This document shows, in pieces, positions 41,478 through 49,788 of a stretch of 64,000 nucleotides of DNA (positions within the stretch are counted from its first letter, which is position 1; each line of letters begins with the position of its first letter). Both the position numbers and the translations under genes were made by a program. The stretch covers positions 434,001 to 498,000 of the forward strand of contig CBDAQG010000001.1 in the NCBI GenBank assembly GCA_965198995.1, read 5' to 3'. This DNA comes from CAXMMR01 sp965198995. GTDB taxonomy: Bacteria; Pseudomonadota; Alphaproteobacteria; Acetobacterales; Acetobacteraceae. Under the pieces are notes generated by a model. The model worked only from the letters and a program-made list of their open reading frames with translations, searched no databases and was not told where the DNA came from.

Positions 41478-42776
41478 TCAGGCGAACAGCGCGGCGACCT
41501 CCGCCGGCTGGTCCCAGTGCGGCACGTGGCCGGCATCGGGGATCAGGTGGACGGCGCAGCGGCTGCCGGCCTCGCGGCACTGCGTCCAGGGAATGATGCG
41601 GTCCTGCAGGCCCCAGACGATGCGCACCGGCAGGGTGAGCGCGCGCAGGTCGGCGGTGATGTCGACCTGCTGGCCGGCATCGTCGACGAGGGTGTCGGCG
41701 AGCGCGGTCAGCCGGCCGCGGGCGAGCTCGGCGGCCAGGGTGTCGAGCTGGGCGGGGGTGAGCGGGGCCGGGCGGACCACCAGGCGGCGCAGCAGGTGGG
41801 CGAGCGCGCCGCCGCTGCGCACCCTGACGATGCCGCGGACGAACTCGACGTCGATGGCGCGGTCGAGGCCGGCGGGGGCGAGCAGGGTCAGCCGGCGGAT
41901 GCGGGCGGGCACGAGGCGGGCGGTGCGGGCGGCGATGGCGCCGCCCAGGGAGTGCCCGACCAGCTCCACCGGCGCCTCGTCGCCGAGCGTGTCGAGGAAG
42001 GCGGCCATGGCGGCGGCGGCGCTGTCGATGTCGGTGGCGGCAAGCTCCGTCGTGCCGTGGCCGGGCAGGTCGACGGCGGTGACCGACCGTCCCGCGCGCA
42101 TCAGCGAGGCGGCCAGCGCCGCCCAGCTCTGCACGTCCGCGGCAAGCCCGTGCAGCAGCACGATGCGCAGGCCCGATGCCTGGGCCGACGCCCAGTCGCG
42201 GCGGTCGAGCTTGCCGCCCGGCACGGTCAGGCGGGACAGCGTCGCGGCCTGCGGTGGCGGGCCATCCGGGCGGGCCTCGGCCAGGGCCGCGTGGACGTCC
42301 GCCGCCTCGATGCGGCCGCGCCGCCCGGTGCCGGCGAGGTCGGCGAGGGCAAGATTGTGGCGCTGGGCCAGCCGCCGGGCCAGCGGCGTTGCCCGGCGGG
42401 CGCCGGCGGGCGCGGCAGCCTGGTGCGGGGCGGGCGTGTCGGCGGGGTGTTCGGCGGTGGCGGGCGGCGGCGAGGACGGCGGCGAGGACGGCGCCGTCAT
42501 TTCCGGGGGCGGCGCGGCGGCAGGGGCTGGCGCGTCCTGGCCGTCCTCGTAGCGGCACAGCACGGCGCCGACATCGGCGTCGGCACCCGCCTCGACCACG
42601 ATCTCGGCGAGCACGCCGTCGGCGAGCGCCGGCATCTCGACCACCGTCTTGTCGCTCTCGATCTCCACCAGGGTCTCGCCGCGGCGGAAGCGCTCGCCGG
42701 GCTGCTTCAGCCACGCGGTGACGCGGCCGGTTTCCATGGTCTCGCCCAGGCGCGGCAGGGTGAGCTCGGCGATCAT
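41478..42776 (-). CDS. acoC: acetoin-dehydrogenase-type E2: lipoyl domain plus alpha/beta hydrolase
   Basis: 432 residues. Order: lipoyl domain (1-78, lipoyl Lys in EIESDKTVVEM), Pro/Ala linker, E3/E1-binding domain (about 128-165, RATPLARRLAQRHNLALADLAGTGRRGRI), then an alpha/beta hydrolase fold (RIVLLHGLAADVQSW, elbow GHSLGGAIAA, late DAGHVPHWDQP) instead of the usual CoA acyltransferase barrel. This layout is that of AcoC in acetoin dehydrogenases. Known: the complex cleaves acetoin to acetaldehyde and acetyl-CoA. ATG 42776 overlaps the E1-beta stop. Symbol given by family; the substrate may differ here. Confidence 0.85.
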   Translation of the reverse strand: MIAELTLPRLGETMETGRVTAWLKQPGERFRRGETLVEIESDKTVVEMPALADGVLAEIVVEAGADADVGAVLCRYEDGQDAPAPAAAPPPEMTAPSSPPSSPPPATAEHPADTPAPHQAAAPAGARRATPLARRLAQRHNLALADLAGTGRRGRIEAADVHAALAEARPDGPPPQAATLSRLTVPGGKLDRRDWASAQASGLRIVLLHGLAADVQSWAALAASLMRAGRSVTAVDLPGHGTTELAATDIDSAAAAMAAFLDTLGDEAPVELVGHSLGGAIAARTARLVPARIRRLTLLAPAGLDRAIDVEFVRGIVRVRSGGALAHLLRRLVVRPAPLTPAQLDTLAAELARGRLTALADTLVDDAGQQVDITADLRALTLPVRIVWGLQDRIIPWTQCREAGSRCAVHLIPDAGHVPHWDQPAEVAALFA

Positions 42777-43771
42777 CGGCCGGCGGCCCGGCCCAGCATC
42801 CGCCGCAGCGTCGCGACGATGAGCTCGGGCGTCGGGATGCTCGCCCCCTCCAGGGCCGGCGAGACCGGGATCGGGATGTCCTCGCCGGCGAGCCGGACCA
42901 CCGGGTCCTCCAGGTAGTCGAAGCACTCCTCGGTGATGCGCGCCGCCAGCTCCGCCGCGACGCCGCCGGTGAGCGGGCCCTCGCTCAGCACGACGGCGCG
43001 GCCGGTGCGCTCGACCGAGCCGGTGACCGTCGCCATGTCGAGCGGGTTGAGGGTGCGCAGGTCGATGACCTCGAGGAAGATGCCGTCGCCGGCGAGCGTC
43101 TCGGCGGCGGCAAGCGCGACGTGCACCATGCGCGAGTAGGTCACCAGGGTGGCGTGGCGGCCCTCGCGCCGCACCACCGCCATGCCCCAGGGCGCGGATG
43201 GGCCGGCATCGAGGTCGGCCTGCTCCTTACGGGTGTAGAGCGATTTGTGCTCGATGAAGACCACCGGGTCGGGCAGGGTCAGGCTGTGGCGCAGCAGATG
43301 GTAGGCGTCGGCCGCGGTCGCCGGCATGGCGAGGCGCAGGCCGGGGGTGTGCATGATCCAGCCTTCGAGGCTCTGGGAGTGCTGGGCACCGGCGGAGCGG
43401 CCGGTGCCGCCCTGGGTTCGCAGCACCATCGGCACGCCGATCTGGCCGCCGAACATGTAGCGGATCTTGGCCGCCTGGTTGGCGAGCTGGTCCATCACCA
43501 GGCCGAGGAAGTCGACATACATCAGCTCGGCGACGGGGCGCAGGCCGGTCATCGCGGCGCCGATGGCCACGCCGACGATGCCGGCCTCGCTGATCGGCGT
43601 GTCGATCAGCCGGGCGGCGCCGAACTCGCCGATCAGGTCCTTGGTGACGCCGTAGGCGCCGCCATAGGCGCCGACCTCCTCGCCGATGACGACGACGGTG
43701 TCGTCGGCGCGCATGCTGTCCTGCAGGGCGCGGCGCAGGGCGTCGCGGTAGGTGATTTCGGTTGCCGCCAT
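42773..43771 (-). CDS. acoB: acetoin-dehydrogenase-type E1 beta subunit
   Basis: 332 residues, transketolase-like beta chain of TPP-dependent dehydrogenases. ITYRDALRRALQDSMRADDTVVVIGEEVGAYGGAYGVTKDLIGEFG, DTPISEAGIVGVAIGAAMTGLRPVAELMYVDF, GQIGVPMVLRTQGGTGRSAGAQHSQSLEGW, DLRTLNPLD. Known: forms the alpha2beta2 E1 that attacks the carbonyl and hands the two-carbon unit to lipoate. Two bases separate it from E1 alpha. Confidence 0.9.
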   Translation of the reverse strand: MAATEITYRDALRRALQDSMRADDTVVVIGEEVGAYGGAYGVTKDLIGEFGAARLIDTPISEAGIVGVAIGAAMTGLRPVAELMYVDFLGLVMDQLANQAAKIRYMFGGQIGVPMVLRTQGGTGRSAGAQHSQSLEGWIMHTPGLRLAMPATAADAYHLLRHSLTLPDPVVFIEHKSLYTRKEQADLDAGPSAPWGMAVVRREGRHATLVTYSRMVHVALAAAETLAGDGIFLEVIDLRTLNPLDMATVTGSVERTGRAVVLSEGPLTGGVAAELAARITEECFDYLEDPVVRLAGEDIPIPVSPALEGASIPTPELIVATLRRMLGRAAGR

Positions 43772-43773
43772 GA

Positions 43774-44790
43774 TCAGGACGCCAGCACGCGGTCGAGCCG
43801 GCGGCCGAGCGGCTCGGGCTCTGGCTCGCCGGGACCGTAGACGTCGCGGAACATGCTCGCGGCAGCAGGGGATTCGGCGGCGGCGGTGAAGTCGATCGTC
43901 GCGTCCATCTCGCGCGCCACCGCAGTGTCGAGCGCGTCGAGCGCGTCGGCGTCGCTCTGGCCGGTGGCGATGAGGGTGTCACGGGCGCGCGCCACCGGGT
44001 CACGCTTGCGGCCGACCGCCTCCTCGTCGGCGGTGCGGTAGGGCGACTTGTCCATTCGGCCATGGCCGAAGAAGCGGAAGCAGGAGACGGCGAGGAAGCC
44101 TGGGCGGCCGGCGCGCGCGCCGTCGGCGAGGCCTTGGGAGACCTCGAGCACCGCCTCGACATCCTCGCCGTCAACCATCTCGGCGGCGAGGCCGAAAGCC
44201 TCGGCACGGCGGTCGAACTCGATCGAGCGGGTGGCGCGGTCGATGCGCGTGCCCATGCCGTACTGGTTGTTGATGCAGACGAACAGCACCGGCAGGTCCC
44301 ATAGCGCCGCCATGTTCATGCTCTCGTAGAGCACGCCCTGCTGCATGGCGCCGTCGCCGAAGAAGGCGACCGAGATCGCGTCGCGCTTGAGGTTCTTGTA
44401 GCTCAGCCCGGCGCCGACGACGTGCGGGATGCCGCCGCCGACGATGGCGTTGGCGCCGAGATGGCCGAGCGCCATGTCGGCGATGTGCATCGAGCCGCCC
44501 TTGCCGCGGCAGTAGCCGCTCTCCTTGCCGCCGATCTCGGCCATCATCCGGGCCGGGTCGGCGCCGCGGGCGAGGAAGATGCCGTGGCCGCGATGGTGCG
44601 TCGTGAAACTGTCCTGGGGCTGCATCGCTCCGGCGACGCCGGCGGCCGCCCCCTCCTCGCCGATCGAGAGGTGCAGCATCGAGCCCGCCGACAGGCCGCG
44701 GGCGTACAACTCGGCGACGCGCTCCTCGAAGGTGCGGATGCGCCGCATCGTGCGATACAGCTCGGGCAGCCGGGTGTTCGGCAAACTCAT
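43774..44790 (-). CDS. acoA: acetoin-dehydrogenase-type E1 alpha subunit
   Basis: 338 residues. TPP motif GDGAMQQGVLYESMNMAALWDLPVLFVCINN (about 158-188), FTTHHRGHGIFLARG, GKGGSMHIAD, FRFFGHGRMDKSPYR. These match acetoin/pyruvate-type E1 alpha. No E3 (dihydrolipoamide dehydrogenase) gene is in the cluster, so it would borrow one from elsewhere. ATG 44790 overlaps the stop of the FGGY kinase by ATGA, which strongly suggests that the two are made together. Confidence 0.9.
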   Translation of the reverse strand: MSLPNTRLPELYRTMRRIRTFEERVAELYARGLSAGSMLHLSIGEEGAAAGVAGAMQPQDSFTTHHRGHGIFLARGADPARMMAEIGGKESGYCRGKGGSMHIADMALGHLGANAIVGGGIPHVVGAGLSYKNLKRDAISVAFFGDGAMQQGVLYESMNMAALWDLPVLFVCINNQYGMGTRIDRATRSIEFDRRAEAFGLAAEMVDGEDVEAVLEVSQGLADGARAGRPGFLAVSCFRFFGHGRMDKSPYRTADEEAVGRKRDPVARARDTLIATGQSDADALDALDTAVAREMDATIDFTAAAESPAAASMFRDVYGPGEPEPEPLGRRLDRVLAS

Positions 44791-46289
44791 GCGGATACGG
44801 CCTCGCGAAGCGGCTTCAGCGCCGGGTAAAGCTCGACGTAGCGTCGGTAGATCTCGTCGTAGCGGGCGACGTTGGCGGCGATCGGCTCGATCCTGCGGCC
44901 CGGGCGGACCATGGCGGCGATGCCGTCGTCGATGCTGGCGAAGTGGCCGGCGCCGTGCGCGGCCAGCACCGCCGCCCCCAGCGCCGGCGCCTCGGCGACC
45001 TCTGGCACCACGACCGGCAGGCCGGCGGTGTCGGCATGGATCTGCAGCCATAGCGGCGAGCGGGTGGCGCCGCCGCCGCAGGTGATTTCGGCCGCACCGC
45101 TGCCGGCTTGGGCCATGCGATCGACGATGGCGCGGGTGCCGAAGCCGATCGCCTCCAGGGTGGCGCGGAACAGGTGCGCCGCCGTGTGGTGCAGCGACAG
45201 GCCGGTGATGGCGCCGCGCGACAGCGGGTCGGTGTAGGGCGTGCGGTTGCCCTGGAAGTGGTCGAGCACCAGCAGGCCGTCGGCACCCGGGTCGAGGGCG
45301 GCGGCCTCGCGGTTCAGGGTGTCGAAGTCGGACTGCTCGCCGGTGAGCCGCCGCAGCCAGGCGACGATGGAGCCGGTCGAGGTCTGGCCGCCCTCCAGGA
45401 TGGTGCGGCCGGGATAGACGGCGTCGGCGTAGGTGCCCCACAGGCCCGGGACGTGGGCGGCGTGGTCGCCGACGGCGAACTGCAAGTGCGACGAGCCGGT
45501 GATGAGGGCGAGCTGGCCGGGGCGGGCGACGGCCAGCCCGATCATGCCGATCAGCGCGTCCGCCCCGCCCTGCACCACCCGCACGCTCGTCGGCAGGCCG
45601 AGATGCTCGGCGGCGGCGGGCGCCAGCGGGCCGATCACGGCGCCGGGCGGCAGCACCTCGGCGGGCCATTTCCGGCGCAGCGCCGACAGGTCGAGCGCCT
45701 CGAGCAGGGTGTCGGGCCAGCCGCCGGCGTCGTTGCGGTAGTGCCAGCGGATGGAGACGTTGTTCAGGCTGGCGACGCGGCGGCCGGTGAGCCGCCAGCT
45801 GACGAAGTCCTGGTACTCGCAGATCGTGTGCGCCCCGGCGAACAGCTCCGGCTCGTTCTGCGCCAGCCACAGCGCCTTGGGGATCATCCACTCGGCCGAC
45901 ACCGGCCCGGCACCGGCGCCGTTGACGGCCAGCGCGGCGTCGCCGGTCGCCAGCACCGCGTCCGCCTGGCGGCCGGCGCGGACGTCCATCCAGATGATCG
46001 CCGGGCGCAACGGACGGGAGGCGGCGTCGAGCGCGACCACGGTGCAGCAGGTGGTGGTGGCGCAGATCGCATCGACGTCGTGGCCGTCGATACCGGCCTG
46101 GGCGATCGCCTGGCGCGTCGCCTCGCCGAGCGCGGTCCACCACTGCTCAGGGTCCTGCTCGGCGCGGGCGCCGGCGGCAAAGCGGGTGGGGTAGGCGCTG
46201 GCGGCGGAGGCGAGCTTGCGGCCGGCGAGGTCGAACACGGTCGCGCGCAGGCTCTCCGTTCCGCCGTCAATGCCGATCACATACGCCAT
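44787..46289 (-). CDS. FGGY-family sugar kinase coupled to the acetoin-DH-like complex
   Basis: 500 residues. YVIGIDGGTESLRATVFDLAG, AICATTTCCTVVALD, IIWMDVRAGRQAD, substrate region EYQDFVSWRLTGRRVASLNNVSIRWHY, VVQGGADALIGMIGLA, GSSHLQFAV, ITCGGGATRSPLWLQIHADTAGLPV. Start ATG 46289 fits the family N-terminus; the longer frame includes repeat sequence. Known: phosphorylates a ketose or polyol. First gene of the long minus-strand operon. The pairing with a thiolytic E1-E2 is unusual and is discussed under findings. Confidence 0.85.
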   Translation of the reverse strand: MAYVIGIDGGTESLRATVFDLAGRKLASAASAYPTRFAAGARAEQDPEQWWTALGEATRQAIAQAGIDGHDVDAICATTTCCTVVALDAASRPLRPAIIWMDVRAGRQADAVLATGDAALAVNGAGAGPVSAEWMIPKALWLAQNEPELFAGAHTICEYQDFVSWRLTGRRVASLNNVSIRWHYRNDAGGWPDTLLEALDLSALRRKWPAEVLPPGAVIGPLAPAAAEHLGLPTSVRVVQGGADALIGMIGLAVARPGQLALITGSSHLQFAVGDHAAHVPGLWGTYADAVYPGRTILEGGQTSTGSIVAWLRRLTGEQSDFDTLNREAAALDPGADGLLVLDHFQGNRTPYTDPLSRGAITGLSLHHTAAHLFRATLEAIGFGTRAIVDRMAQAGSGAAEITCGGGATRSPLWLQIHADTAGLPVVVPEVAEAPALGAAVLAAHGAGHFASIDDGIAAMVRPGRRIEPIAANVARYDEIYRRYVELYPALKPLREAVSA

Positions 46290-46430
46290 ACGCCTGAACC
46301 ACCACCCTGCGGCGCCCGTCTGCACATTTGATGCGGCGGGCGACATTTGATCTTGTGGGCACAGTCGCCGAGGGAGAGGGTGGGAGTCAACGGGTTTCGG
46401 GGGTAATCTGATGGGGTAGGAAGAGAGGTC

Positions 46431-46536
46431 TGCTTCTTTGAAAAAAAGCAGCAAAAAACTTTTGCCCAAAAGCAGACCGTTGCCCGCGCGAAGATCAGGA
46501 GCAAAAGTTTTTTGGTCCTTTTCAACAAAGGACCGC
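46431..46536. repeat. family-B element 9 in the SorC/kinase divergent region
   Basis: Left arm 46431-46463 is altered (TGCTTCTTTGAAAAAAAGCAGC, then AAAAAACTTTTG). Right arm 46503-46536 has a shortened stem (GGTCCTTTTCAACAAAGGACC) ending in AAAGGACC, which may serve as ribosome binding site for the SorC gene. Any promoters for both directions lie in the flanking 46290-46430. Confidence 0.75.
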
Positions 46537-46541
46537 TTGCC

Positions 46542-47534
46542 TTGCTAACCCTGACCCTCGCCCACGAGACCGACGACGCGATCATGGTCCGCGCCGCCTG
46601 GTTGTACCATGTCGGCGGCCTGACCCAGGAGGAGGTGTCGCGCCGGCTTGGGGTGCATCGCAGCCGGATCGTCCGGCTGCTCGGCGAGGCGCGCGAGCGC
46701 GGCCTGGTGAGCGTGACCATCAATCACGAGGCGGTGCGCGACCTCGACGTCGAGGCCGCCATCGCGCGACGGCATGGGTTGGATTTTTGCCTGGCGACGC
46801 CGGCGATGGGGTTCAGCGCGGCCGGCGACGAGCCGAACCTCGTGGCCGCGCAGGAGATGATCGCGCGGCGGGCGGTCGGTGCCGCGGCGGCGAATTTCCT
46901 GCGCGGCAAGCTCGCCGATGGCAGGCCGACCACCGTCGGCGTGAGCTGGGGTCGCACCCTGGAGCAGATGACGCTGCACCTCGCCCGGATGCAGAACGCC
47001 CGCGCCTGCTTCGTCTCGCTGATGGGCTCGCTGACCCGCAACTCGGCCTCGAACCCGTTCGAGGTGGTGCAGGCGCTGGCGGCACGGACCGGCGGCGAGG
47101 GGCACTTTCTGCCGGTGCCGTTCATCGCCGATTCCGAGGCTGACCGGCAGGTGCTGATGTCGCAACGAACGGTTGCCGAGGCGCTGACGCTGGCGCGCTC
47201 GGCCGACCTCTATTTGATCAGCGTCGGCGAGCTGCTCGACACCGCGCTGCTGCGCCAGGCCGGGATGATGTCGGCGGACGAGCTGGCCAGCGTGCGCGGC
47301 CGCGGCGCCGTGGCCGACGCGCTGGGACGGCTGTTCGACGCCGAGGGCAAGCAGGTCGACCATGAGCTGGCGCGGCGCACGCTCGCGGTGGAGCTAGAGC
47401 ACCTGCGGGGACGCGACGTGGTGCTGGCAGCGGGCGGGCTGCGCAAGGTGGCGGCGATCAAGGCGCTGCTGTGCACGGGGGTGGTGCGCGGGCTGGTGAT
47501 CGATGGGGATACGGCGGTGGCGGTGGCGCGATAA
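46542..47534 (+). CDS. SorC/DeoR-type sugar-binding transcriptional regulator
   Basis: About 330 residues. N-terminal helix-turn-helix MVRAAWLYHVGGLTQEEVSRRLGVHRSRIVRLLGEARERGLV, then the SorC sugar-binding domain (GVSWGRTLEQMTLHL, FVSLMGSLTRNS, LYLISVGELLDTALLRQAGMM, HLRGRDVVLAAGGLRKVAAIKALL). Known: senses a phosphorylated sugar and controls a neighbouring operon. Start uncertain: TTG 46542 has AAAGGA eight bases upstream, drawn from a family-B arm; ATG 46584 is the first ATG and leaves the HTH intact. Divergent from the kinase operon and probably its regulator. Confidence 0.88.
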   Translation: MLTLTLAHETDDAIMVRAAWLYHVGGLTQEEVSRRLGVHRSRIVRLLGEARERGLVSVTINHEAVRDLDVEAAIARRHGLDFCLATPAMGFSAAGDEPNLVAAQEMIARRAVGAAAANFLRGKLADGRPTTVGVSWGRTLEQMTLHLARMQNARACFVSLMGSLTRNSASNPFEVVQALAARTGGEGHFLPVPFIADSEADRQVLMSQRTVAEALTLARSADLYLISVGELLDTALLRQAGMMSADELASVRGRGAVADALGRLFDAEGKQVDHELARRTLAVELEHLRGRDVVLAAGGLRKVAAIKALLCTGVVRGLVIDGDTAVAVAR

Positions 47535-47537
47535 GAA

Positions 47538-47575
47538 AGCGGTTCTTTTTTGAAAAAAAGAACCAAAAAACTTTT
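47538..47575. repeat. family-B arm, single copy (10)
   Basis: GCGGTTCTTTTTTG..., three bases after the SorC stop. A family-A repeat at 47621 stands where the second arm would be. Confidence 0.75.
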
Positions 47576-47620
47576 ACCCGAAAGAAAGTTAGCTGGTCGG
47601 CTCTATGACGGATCAAACTA

Positions 47621-47677
47621 ATGGATTTTAAAGGCTTCGCCTTTAATGGGGTCCAGGGGCAAAGCCCCTGGCCTTTC
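47621..47677 (+). repeat. family-A repeat between SorC and the S53 peptidase
   Basis: ATGGATTTTAAAGGCTTCGCC, then GGTCCAGGGGCAAAGCCCCTGG, 11 bases from the convergent peptidase stop. Nearly identical to 26272-26329. Confidence 0.7.
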
Positions 47678-47688
47678 TTACTTTATGC

Positions 47689-49572
47689 TTACGGGTTCGA
47701 GGCGCTCTGCGGCGTGCCGGCGAGTTTGGCGCTGGGGAGGCCGATGAAGCGGTAGACGTAGGGCGAGCCGACGCCGTAGGTGTAGTTGTAGTAGCCGCCG
47801 GGCTTGGTGTTCTGGACCACGCCGTTATAGCCGGGGATGCCCTGGTGGTAGACGGTGGCGGCGGCGGTGCCGAACACGGCCTGCTTGGTCGCCAGGCTGT
47901 AGATGTAGGTGTTGAGGTTGCCCTGGCGGCCTTCGCGCTCGATCAGCAGCGCGAGCGCGCCGGTGAACTCGGGCGAGCTGACCGAGGTGCCGATGACGCC
48001 GTAGAGAGTGCCGCCGAGCGCGATGATGACGTAGGAGCGATCGGTGTTGCCGTCGCCGTTCTTGGCGGTGTCGCCGCCGTCGCAGGGCAGCTTGGCGATG
48101 CCGCCGGGGCAGCCGCCAACCTGCATGCCGATGTCGGGCAGGGTGCGAGCCGTCGTCGAGCCGGTGTTGGTGTATTTCTGGTAGGCGGGGGCAGCGAAGA
48201 GCTGGCTGACGCCGCCGCCGGCGCCCCACGCACCGCCGCTGACGTTCGGGCCGAGGCCGTAGATGTCGTACGGGATTTCGGGATCGTCATAGGCATTCTC
48301 GTCGACATATTTGGAAACCAGCGAGCCCTTCTTGAAGGTGGTGACGACGTTGCCGCCGCCGACCGAGGTGACGCTCGGGTCGGCCGCCGGGGTGCTGACG
48401 CCGGGGATGAACTTCGCCTTCTCGCCGCTGAAGTATTGCGGCTGCGGACATTCCAGCCCGGCCTCGTCGCCGGAGGACGCCATGAAGGTGATGCCCTGGG
48501 AGTTGCCCTGCTTGAACAGCTCACCGTAGGCCTTCAGGATCGAGGTCTGGTCGACACCATTATTATAGGCGGCGGTGTAGACGAGCTCGCACTCGCCGAA
48601 AGAGGACGAGACAGCGTCGACCGCATTGTCCTCGTCAATGGCGGTGTAGCCGGCGAGGATGCTCTCGTCGCTCAGGTCGGGGATGTTGTAGAGCACGACG
48701 TGGGCGCCGGGAGCGCCGGTCAGCAGCTCCTGCACGTCGAGCGAGGCCTCGAAGCTGTCGTCGCTGGTGGCGCTGAACGCATTGCCGCCGAGCACGGCGC
48801 GGCGGGCATAGAGGACAGGGTCGGGCACACCGGCGGTTTTGCTGAAGTTCTCATGGTCGAAGATGATGTCGGAGTCGCTGTCGAGCACGTCGCTGGAGAT
48901 CAGCGTCGCGATGGTGGCGCCGGTGCCGTCGAGACGGGCGAGCGTCGACTTGCCGTGCGGGTAGGTGAGCGTCTGGTAGGACGGCCAGCCATAGGCCTGC
49001 TTGAGGTCGTCATAGTAGTAGCCGCCGGTGGTCGAGTAGCGGTTGCTCGGGTCGGTCAGCTTGAAGTGCTGCGACAGGACGTGCATGCCCGGCGAAGCGC
49101 TCGAGAAGGCCGGCACGAAGGCACCGGCCGCCGACAGCGCCGGCGTCAGCACCAGCGGCGTCGCGCTGACGGTGCGCAGCTTGCCGCTCGGCATGCGCGT
49201 GCGCGCCAGGGTGGTCGAGAACATAGCATTGACGGCGGCGGCGCTGCCGCGCACGTGCAGGCTGCGCGATTGGACGGTGACGGCGAGGCCGTGCTGGGCG
49301 AGTTCGGCGGCGACCGCCTGCTTGGTGGCCTCGGTGGCGCCGAACTGGGCAGAGAATTGCGCCGGTGTCAGCCATTTATGGTAGTCGGCGGAGCTCGTGT
49401 CCTGCTGGCGGGCGAGGAGTGCGTCGAGGCCGGCGCTGTTGCGCAGCGGCAGGAAGACGTCGAACTCGACCGGGCTGGATGCGGCGACGGCCGGCAGCGG
49501 GGCGGCGGCCGCGACGCCGATTAGGCCGAGGCTGCCTAGGGCGGTGCTCAGTATCAGACTTAGCTTGCGCAT
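47689..49572 (-). CDS. secreted S53-family serine-carboxyl peptidase (sedolisin/kumamolisin type)
   Basis: 627 residues. Signal peptide 1-23 (LILSTALGSLGLIGVAAA), activation prodomain about 30-165 (ADYHKWLTPAQFSAQFG is its hallmark), then the catalytic domain. Catalytic Glu275 and Asp279 in SFEASLDVQ, oxyanion Asp369 in SSGDE, and Ser530 in GTSVSSPEF match the S53 layout. A late Gly/Asp-rich stretch fits the calcium site only loosely. Known: acid-stable endopeptidases active at low pH, which suits an acid-tolerant host. Start ATG 49572; the longer frame adds an unlikely Cys-rich stretch. Standalone gene. Confidence 0.9.
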   Translation of the reverse strand: MRKLSLILSTALGSLGLIGVAAAAPLPAVAASSPVEFDVFLPLRNSAGLDALLARQQDTSSADYHKWLTPAQFSAQFGATEATKQAVAAELAQHGLAVTVQSRSLHVRGSAAAVNAMFSTTLARTRMPSGKLRTVSATPLVLTPALSAAGAFVPAFSSASPGMHVLSQHFKLTDPSNRYSTTGGYYYDDLKQAYGWPSYQTLTYPHGKSTLARLDGTGATIATLISSDVLDSDSDIIFDHENFSKTAGVPDPVLYARRAVLGGNAFSATSDDSFEASLDVQELLTGAPGAHVVLYNIPDLSDESILAGYTAIDEDNAVDAVSSSFGECELVYTAAYNNGVDQTSILKAYGELFKQGNSQGITFMASSGDEAGLECPQPQYFSGEKAKFIPGVSTPAADPSVTSVGGGNVVTTFKKGSLVSKYVDENAYDDPEIPYDIYGLGPNVSGGAWGAGGGVSQLFAAPAYQKYTNTGSTTARTLPDIGMQVGGCPGGIAKLPCDGGDTAKNGDGNTDRSYVIIALGGTLYGVIGTSVSSPEFTGALALLIEREGRQGNLNTYIYSLATKQAVFGTAAATVYHQGIPGYNGVVQNTKPGGYYNYTYGVGSPYVYRFIGLPSAKLAGTPQSASNP

Positions 49573-49788
49573 CGTGTTCCTGGGTAATGGTTCCGGGCGA
49601 CAGCAGCACAACGCGTGCCATCCCATGCACAAGAACACGTTATCCTGTCAGGGTTGTCTCAGACTGTGCAAAAACGCCACGCGACTGCGATTTGAGAGGT
49701 TTTCTGGCCGTTCTCTATACTCGCAGTGTGTGTAGAAATTCTGCTCGATGCATCTTTAAGTAGAATTTCTAATCGATTACCCTGCAAC

